From Mycteria americana (taxonomy: Eukaryota; Chordata; Aves; Ciconiiformes; Ciconiidae): a DNA stretch of 64,000 bases. This document shows, in pieces, positions 58,801 to 64,000 of the stretch. The stretch lies in assembly GCF_035582795.1 (NCBI RefSeq), contig NC_134366.1:10384161-10448160 (forward strand), in the 5' to 3' direction. The position numbers were made by a program, and so were the translations under genes. Position 1 is the stretch's first letter. The number at the start of each line of letters is the position of its first letter. A model generated the notes under the pieces. It was not told where the DNA came from. It searched no databases and saw only the letters and a list, made by a program, of their open reading frames with translations.

Positions 58801-60829
58801 AGGCGGCTCGGCAGCTTGTGCTTGGCTTTCACGTATTTTCCAGAAAGGGCATCTGGGGATAGCAAGCAATGGACAATTTGCCCTATCCCTTGAGATGTTG
58901 TTCTAAATTGGGATGGCTCCCCTACCCCATCCCCAGGTTAAAAACCATGCTGGCTGCCTTTTGTTTGTATTTATGGAAATGGTACCCACAGCCTAGCAAG
59001 GCTGGATGGGGACAGGAATGCTCCGTCCCCGTCTCCTCTGTGCGGGAAGAGGGGAGGCAGCCGAATTAGAGCCTTCTGCATTGCCCATCCCTGCTCCCTC
59101 TTCAGACACGAGTCCAACCTGCCAAAAGCTGCCATCGGCCAAGAACATTAACAGAAGTCCTGTGAATAATAATTTCAAATAATGGATTAATTAGAGGAAA
59201 TTGCGATCTGCTTGCAAATGTCCTGCAAGCAGTAAAATGGAGCGAAGCCTTCCAGCTACACAATTCATTGCAAGCCACTGGCTCTGCTGGGTTTTACAAG
59301 AAGAAAAGGACGTTGTTCTTCTCATCTGCTGATTTGAGAGACCAGTCCCAGTTAGATTTAACCCAGCAAAACCTGTATCTTTTCCAAAAGGAAGCTGAAC
59401 GCCAAATTTTGATAGTAGCTTGTGATCAGAGAAAGACCACTGAATGACCACGCTGACATCCTGCACGTCGCGGCTGATCCCATTTCCATGCAGGCACTCC
59501 ATTTCCACACGAGGAGAGCCCCAGGACTTCAGTTAAACTGAAGATTTTGAGCCCTCAGGGTAGGGAGAACAAGACAGTAAATACCTCCCTGGGTCTCTGC
59601 CCCGGCAGAGGACTCTTTGGAGGAGACATTACGCAACCCCTCACTCCTCAAGGCGAGAAAAATGAAGCAAAAAGTCCCAGAAAAGACAAAACCGCCTCAT
59701 CTATTAATCAGGGACAACCCCAACCCACGGGAGATGTGATCCTCATTGCATGAGCATTAGTGCAAAATAAGAAATCAAAATATCACAGTTGCCGAGTAAC
59801 TCCCGAGTAACATGCGGTTGGCATTTAACTCTGGCCAGACTTGCACCAGCCTTTTGGGGACAGAAGGACTGTAATTTGGTCACTACACACAATGCCCAAG
59901 AGAGACTGCGGTGCCCTGGGAGCTTCATCCCTTCCACTATTTGTCCTGCATTGCTGTTCATGGGATTCAAACAGGCAACCAAGAAGCACCCTGCACATCA
60001 CAGGAATGATGAATTGAAGAATTGAAAAATAATGTTTCTACTTTCACAGCTGAAGCACCATGTGGTTATCCTGGCACCCGCAGCACGCAAGGGGAGAGTT
60101 GGGAAAGAAAGAAGGGGATCTATGCTGAGATTCACTGCCCTGAGGGATCACTGGTGCCCATGGTGGCACTGGGGAACCAACTCCTAGTGTAGGCGCTGGC
60201 AGGGAAATCAGAGCTGGGAATAGAAATCAGAGCCGGGAACGGATTCATGGGACCAAAGCAGCCGCTCACAATCACACAGGGAGCAGTGGCCATGCAACCC
60301 TCCTGCTCGTGGCCCTGCAGGCGTAAAGAGAAGGGGCGTAAGAGGAGGAAGAGGGAGTGTGGGATGGGGTCTTACTGAGAACTAGAGAAAAAGGTGACAT
60401 TAATCCCTTAGTTTTGGATGAGCACAACGGTTTGGACTTCAGAAATAATCAATAGTCACTCTGCTGGTGAAGTATTTCATTCCCAGCAGTTTCACAGAGA
60501 GTTTGAGGGGGATTATATATTTATGGTTTCCCATTTGAAAGACTTTTAGCAGGTTTACCTCGAACATATGGATCCTATTTTGGTTCTTTTGTTTTAGCAC
60601 TTAATGCTTATGAAATTGCCAGTTAATGACATCCATGCCCAAACCACGTTGCTTTTTCAAGTAAAATGTCTACCAAAGGTCCATGTTCATACTTACCACT
60701 TCTCAAGTACAGCAATGAAAGTTTTAAGAGGCTCGTTACCTACTGTGTCTGGGGGAGGGAACCGATCGAATAATGAAATTACAAACAGGGGGTCAGATTA
60801 AAGCCCTGCTAGCCCTGCCTGTGCTGGCT

Positions 60830-61110
60830 CTCAAGGCAAAGCGACCCCCCAACTCCCACGGGGCACCCCGGGGCGGGGGGACCCCAGGGCGGTGCTCAGC
60901 CGGAGGGTGCGTCCCCTCCGTCCCCAGCCCGGGCTCTGGCTGACCTGGGGCTGCGGCAGATAACGGGCTCCCTTCGATGCTGCCCGGCTGGGCAAACCCC
61001 GGGGCACCCCCCGCCCGGGGCCGGGCCGGGCCGCTCCGGGAGCGGGAGCGGAGCCTCCGCGGGCCGGGCGCGGAGCGAGGCGGAGCGGGGCGCGGAGCGT
61101 GTGGCCCCCG
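60830..61110. promoter_or_regulatory. GC-rich CpG island in the MNX1 downstream flank
   Basis: Composition switches abruptly to CpG-dense sequence (GGGCCGGGCCGGGCC and GCGGAGCGAGGCGGAGCGG segments). No coding frame or TATA box is supported. Broad CpG domains around developmental homeobox genes are common, but this could also be the promoter of an unannotated non-coding RNA. Confidence 0.55.
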
Positions 61111-61250
61111 TTACCGGGCTCCGCTAATCACCCGGAGCCTTTGATTGCGCTGCACGCGGGGACGAGCATCCCCACTTCAAAAGAGCGTGGGAAATCCTGA
61201 TTAAAAGGCTTTTCTCCCCCGTTGGGATCGACACCTTCTTTGAAGCCCTT
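61111..61250. promoter_or_regulatory. Candidate regulatory element with TCF-like and homeodomain-like motifs
   Basis: Between CpG-rich blocks lies sequence with CGCTAATCACC, CCTTTGATTGC and CCTGATTAAAAGG, which resemble bicoid-type or homeodomain, TCF/LEF and ATTA-core sites. No coding frame fits. Conservation is presumed from context, not shown. Confidence 0.3.
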
Positions 61251-61368
61251 CCAAGCGACAACGCAAAGGCAGCCACCGCCAAAGGACCGTATCTATATTT
61301 TAAGTGACTTTAATTTCTCTTCCCCCCCTCTCCTTGCTCTCTTCCCCCCCCTCCTCTCCTTTCAGTTT

Positions 61369-61570
61369 TGGAAACACCTGGCAAGTTGTAAAATGATTTA
61401 CGAAGTGAAAGTGTTAAATGAGGCCACCAGCTGTAAGACTGACAGAGCTTTATGAGTTTTATTAGGTGCCCTATTATGGAAAATAAACTTTAATCCGTCC
61501 ATAAAAACAGAATCTGAAAAACATATTTGCCCTTGTAGTCTGGAACACTGAAGGTATTCTTGTGAGACGC
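61369..61570. promoter_or_regulatory. Candidate conserved non-coding element
   Basis: An AT-rich, non-repetitive 200-base block sits abruptly between pyrimidine-rich and GC-rich sequence. It has AAAATGATTTACGAAG, a TTTTATTAGG core near 61457-61466 and AAATAAACTTTAAT. Its composition contrast and lack of repeat or coding signature are typical of conserved elements near developmental genes. Confidence 0.35.
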
Positions 61571-61750
61571 TGGGCTTTAAAGAGATTAATTTTATGGAGA
61601 CAGACACGGTCCACCCGTCGGACTTTGATACGGGGTCGGGGAAGGGCTGCCCCTGCCCCCGGGGCCGCTCTCCGCGGGGCTGGGGCACGTTTGGACACAC
61701 ACCTTTGGGCATACAGTAAATTTCTGGCCCGCTGGTGCACGTCTGCCAGC

Positions 61751-61783
61751 TTAATTAGCGGGTATTTAATTGCAAATTAATGG
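61751..61783. promoter_or_regulatory. Cluster of three homeodomain core sites
   Basis: TTAATTAGC (61751-61759), TTTAATTGC (61765-61773) and AAATTAATGG (61774-61783) place three TAAT-type homeodomain cores within 33 bases, 2.1 kb downstream of the MNX1 stop. HB9/MNX1 itself binds TAAT cores, so autoregulation is possible. This is inference from motifs. Confidence 0.4.
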
Positions 61784-61949
61784 CTGAGGGAGGATCTTTT
61801 GGGGGGGGATGTGTGATCTCAGGTAGCGCTTGATTTTTTATGATTATTTTATTTATTGTTAATTTTTTTTTAAGATAACGAGGTGTCCTCCGGACTGATG
61901 TGTTTTACGTATTTTTACGGTGTAAGTGAGAGGTAAATCCTGCTGGAAG

Positions 61950-62769
61950 TAACTCGGACGCGCCGCCGGGTTTAGGGCGGAGGAGGCACCGCGGCCCTGC
62001 GCGGGCGTTGCGCGGCTCTGCGCGGGCGTTCACCCGCGAAGGTGCAGCCGCAGCCATCGGCGTGGAAAATCGCAGAGCAGCTAATGCTTTTCTTTTTCTA
62101 TCGCCTTAAATTCTCTACAACCTGCGGCCGAAAGGAAATCGTTCACAAACCTAAACCGGAGCCTCCGACGGGATTGTTTCCGCGCAAGGGGGGAGGTATC
62201 CATCAAGCCCAAATCAAGTTTACCCCGATCAAGATTTTTTGACATAGGGGATCCAGCCAGATTTATGTTTCACCCCCTGAACGTGGGTGATTGACGGCGG
62301 AGCCCCCGGCGCGCTGGGTGTGCCGGGCCGGTAAGCTCAGAACTGTCCCCTTGTCCCTAAATGCCACCTCCAGCCGGCACCAGCCGAAGCTCTCCGTGAC
62401 GGACGAGCCTCTTCCTTCTGCCATCATCTCCCGCAGCCGCCAGCCCCTGTTGTACGGGACGGGTTGTTCTAGAAGCCGTTTGGAGGGGCCGTGCTGCTTT
62501 CATGGAAAAGGTTAACGCGGGCTTGTAAAAATCGTGGGTTTTTTTTTTTTTTGGAAAAAAAAGGCATACGGGAGTGGGAACACTCGGTATTTCGGAGCTC
62601 TTCATCCTCCGGTGGTCTACGGGGGAGCGGCGGTACCCGGGGTGGGGGGGTGCGGAGGGCCGGGGACCCTCAGGCTCGGGCGGGTCCCTCCTCCCCCCTG
62701 CGCGGCCCAGCGCGGGAACGGGAGCCGAGCCGCACCGTGATTCATGAGTGGGGATGGATTGCCAGACGT
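61950..62769. promoter_or_regulatory. CpG-rich segments alternating with AT-richer sequence, MNX1 downstream flank
   Basis: CpG-dense blocks lie at about 61955-62050 (with TGCGCGGGCGTT duplicated at 61997-62030), 62280-62330 and 62610-62740. Between them are AT-richer stretches with a T/A homopolymer pair near 62538-62562. The long open frames on both strands here overlap one another and show no protein family. Confidence 0.45.
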
Positions 62770-62905
62770 GGCCCCGAGCTGGTGGGGATGAGCCAGTGAT
62801 TATATTTAAATTCGCTATAATTGATTTGTGGAAGAGCTGCGGTGACAAGAATGAATTGATCCGCAAATTTATTGGCGAGATAAATCCCGCAGTTATCGAA
62901 AAGCC
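62770..62905. promoter_or_regulatory. Candidate conserved non-coding element near MNX1
   Basis: A sharply bounded AT-rich island of about 130 bases lies between CpG-dense flanks. It contains GATTATATTTAAATTCG, CTATAATTGATTTGTGG, CAAATTTATTGGCGAG and GAGATAAATCCCGC, that is, TAATTGATT homeodomain/PBX-like, E2F-like TTGGCG and GATA-like words. Both strands are open through it (plus strand ...VIIFKFAIIDLW...), but the flanking reading frames are only GC-rich filler, so I read it as regulatory and not as an exon. Confidence 0.42.
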
Positions 62906-63420
62906 CGCGCTTGGCTGCCTGGGCGGCCCTCGGGGGTGGGGGGGGTCCCGTCCCCGGTTACCGGGGAGGGCGCGGGGTCCCCTCGCCCCCTTCCACCCGC
63001 CGGAGCTCCTCGCTTGTTTGCGACCGAGCCGCCCAGACACCAGCGCTGCTCCCTCAGCCTCACGCCCTGGCTCTGGGCTGGCAGCCCCGCGGGGGGGAGA
63101 GGGGCACCGGTGCTGCCCGGGCTCCCCCCGCCAGCCCCGGGTGCCGAGAGCGTGGCACGGCGGAGAGGACCCCGCCGCTCCGCTGCCGGGGGGGCTGGAA
63201 AGCAGCAAAGCAGAACCCGGTGGGAGAAGCCACCCCGGTTCCTCCCCCGTACCGAGGTGCTCCCCCACGCCCATGGCAGATACCGCACGGCGGCTGCGGC
63301 ACCGGATTAAGCTCGGGTTAGAAACCGGTTCTCCGCTCCCTCTCGGGCGCTTAGGCACCGCCCAGAGCCCCGGGACCCCCCGGCCCGGGAGAGCCCAGCG
63401 TCCCCCCGCACAGAGTGCTC
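62906..63420. promoter_or_regulatory. CpG-dense segment abutting the MNX1 3' end
   Basis: The segment is very GC-rich and CpG-dense with G runs (for example 62937-62946). Multiple overlapping open frames of up to 333 codons on opposite strands result from the scarcity of stop codons. No gene is assigned. Confidence 0.5.
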
Positions 63421-63424
63421 ATAC

Positions 63425-63879
63425 GTCTCAAGTACAAAACGCCGTTTATTTTCCAACCCATCGCGCAGGTGGGAGGGCCTGGGGAATAATTTAACATGCA
63501 TAAGTAGAGGTATTTTTTTTTTTATAAATACAATATACAAAAATAAAGACAGTATTGAGATTTCCAGCAGTTTTAACGTTCATGACATAAACAGTTTTCC
63601 CGATATGTAGTAAGAACAAAACATTTCCAATATTCAGCAAAAGGAGTGCGCTTCAAGGGGGCAGGGATGGGAGGGGGGGGGGCTCAAGTTTTGTCTGATT
63701 TTTCAGTCAATAACAACACTGTATTCACCGTAAATCCTCTTCCCCGCCCGGCATGCGGGGGATCCTCTTCTCCATCCCCCTCCAAGCAGGGAGAAATCGG
63801 AACAAGGGGGGAGCGGGGCCGGTGCCGACCAGGAGCGGGGCTCCCCCCGGGCCGGAGGGAGCGGGGCGTGCGGGGGGGC
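63425..63879 (-). other. MNX1: MNX1 3' UTR
   Basis: The sequence runs from the MNX1 stop (63882-63880) to just past a polyadenylation signal at 63450-63445 on the minus strand. It includes an A/T-rich block around 63505-63620 typical of a 3' UTR and a 10-12-base G run near 63671-63682 (C run in the mRNA). The 3' boundary is estimated from the signal. Confidence 0.75.
63445..63450 (-). terminator. MNX1: MNX1 polyadenylation signal
   Basis: TTTATT on the plus strand is AATAAA on the minus strand, about 430 bases after the MNX1 stop codon and at the boundary where the AT-rich UTR meets CpG-rich DNA. Confidence 0.7.
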
Positions 63880-64000
63880 TCACTGGGGCTGCGCCGGGGC
63901 TCCGTGCCGGCCCCGGGGCTGCGAGTCCTCCTCGTCTGCCTCGGAGCAGTCGGAGGAGTGGTAAGGGCAGCATCGCCCGGCCGCCGCCGCCTCCTCTTCC
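63880..64000 (-). CDS. MNX1: MNX1 (HB9) homeodomain factor, C-terminal 39 codons (partial, runs off the window)
   Basis: On the minus strand the frame entering at 64000 reads EEEAAAAGRCCPYHSSDCSE, then ADEEDSQPRGRHG and APAQPQ, and stops at TGA 63882-63880. The tail matches the end of human MNX1, which also has a PYS...SSDCSxxDxxS segment and ends PAPQ. Position and orientation after NOM1 agree with human 7q36. MNX1 is a nuclear DNA-binding protein needed for motor-neuron identity and for pancreas and notochord development; its homeodomain lies upstream of this fragment, outside the window. The residues here are an acidic, low-complexity C terminus. The frame is chosen by homology and because it alone ends in the conserved tail. 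Confidence 0.9.
   Translation of the reverse strand, partial: EEEAAAAGRCCPYHSSDCSEADEEDSQPRGRHGAPAQPQ

Larger units (their letters stand above)
51660..60829. other. Intergenic sequence between NOM1 and MNX1
   Basis: No gene is established here. The interval contains a canonical CTCF motif (52057), a weak candidate exon on the minus strand (52612-52868), an A-rich tract near 52423-52460, an AT microsatellite (54415-54540), a short inverted repeat (56602-56632) and a CR1 relic (58705-58800). The segments 55880-56180 and 60440-60800 have mixed composition with several ATTA and TTAAT cores and could be regulatory, but nothing in the sequence proves it. Open frames of up to 173 codons (55238-55759, minus) look non-coding. 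Confidence 0.6.

Noticed and set aside
62357-63494. Overlapping 333-codon (minus) and 248-codon (plus) open frames near MNX1
   Set aside because: They overlap on opposite strands in CpG-dense sequence, have low-complexity composition and no recognisable domain or splice context.
1-64000. CRISPR arrays, phage or bacterial operons, tRNA and rRNA genes
   Set aside because: None seen. Spliced vertebrate genes, CR1 elements and CpG islands show this to be avian nuclear DNA.

Overview
The window is vertebrate nuclear DNA, almost certainly from a bird and probably a neoavian. It carries many avian-type CR1 retrotransposon fragments in both orientations, an intact ERVL-type solo LTR of the kind common in neoavian genomes, and spliced genes in the order LMBR1(-) - NOM1(+) - MNX1(-). 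That order and orientation match human 7q36 (the SHH/LMBR1/NOM1/MNX1 neighbourhood). No prokaryotic system, CRISPR array, tRNA or rRNA was seen.

Layout. Bases 1-13978 are the 3'-ward part of LMBR1 intron 1 (minus strand). Coding exon 1 of LMBR1 (21 codons) lies at 13979-14041 inside a CpG island of about 13540-14840, which also holds its promoter. From about 14840 to 36480 is a 22-kb intergenic interval without a recognisable gene; it contains CR1 relics, a MIR-like SINE fragment, a 561-bp ERVL solo LTR with 5-bp target duplications, a 61-bp tandem duplication and two unusually perfect inverted repeats. NOM1 runs from 36689 to 51616 in 11 coding exons (820 residues); every splice junction is canonical GT-AG and every phase agrees. 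Its promoter CpG island contains a canonical CTCF motif and two YY1-type elements, one of them over the start codon. A polyadenylation signal follows the NOM1 stop by 12 bases. From about 51660 to 63420 is the NOM1-MNX1 interval, with a second canonical CTCF motif, microsatellites, a weak candidate exon and, near MNX1, GC-rich islands that enclose AT-rich, homeodomain-motif-rich segments resembling developmental enhancers. The window ends inside the last exon of MNX1 (minus strand; last 39 codons, stop, 3' UTR and polyadenylation signal).

Biology. LMBR1 encodes a multi-pass membrane protein and, in vertebrates, hosts the SHH limb enhancer (ZRS) in a later intron; that enhancer was not recognised here. 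NOM1 is a nucleolar MIF4G/MA3 protein acting in small-subunit ribosome biogenesis. MNX1 (HB9) is a motor-neuron and pancreas homeodomain factor. The interval therefore joins the edge of the SHH regulatory landscape, a housekeeping gene and a developmental gene, and the two canonical CTCF motifs at NOM1 are good candidates for insulator elements there. Conservation statements are inferences from composition and motifs, because no alignment could be run.
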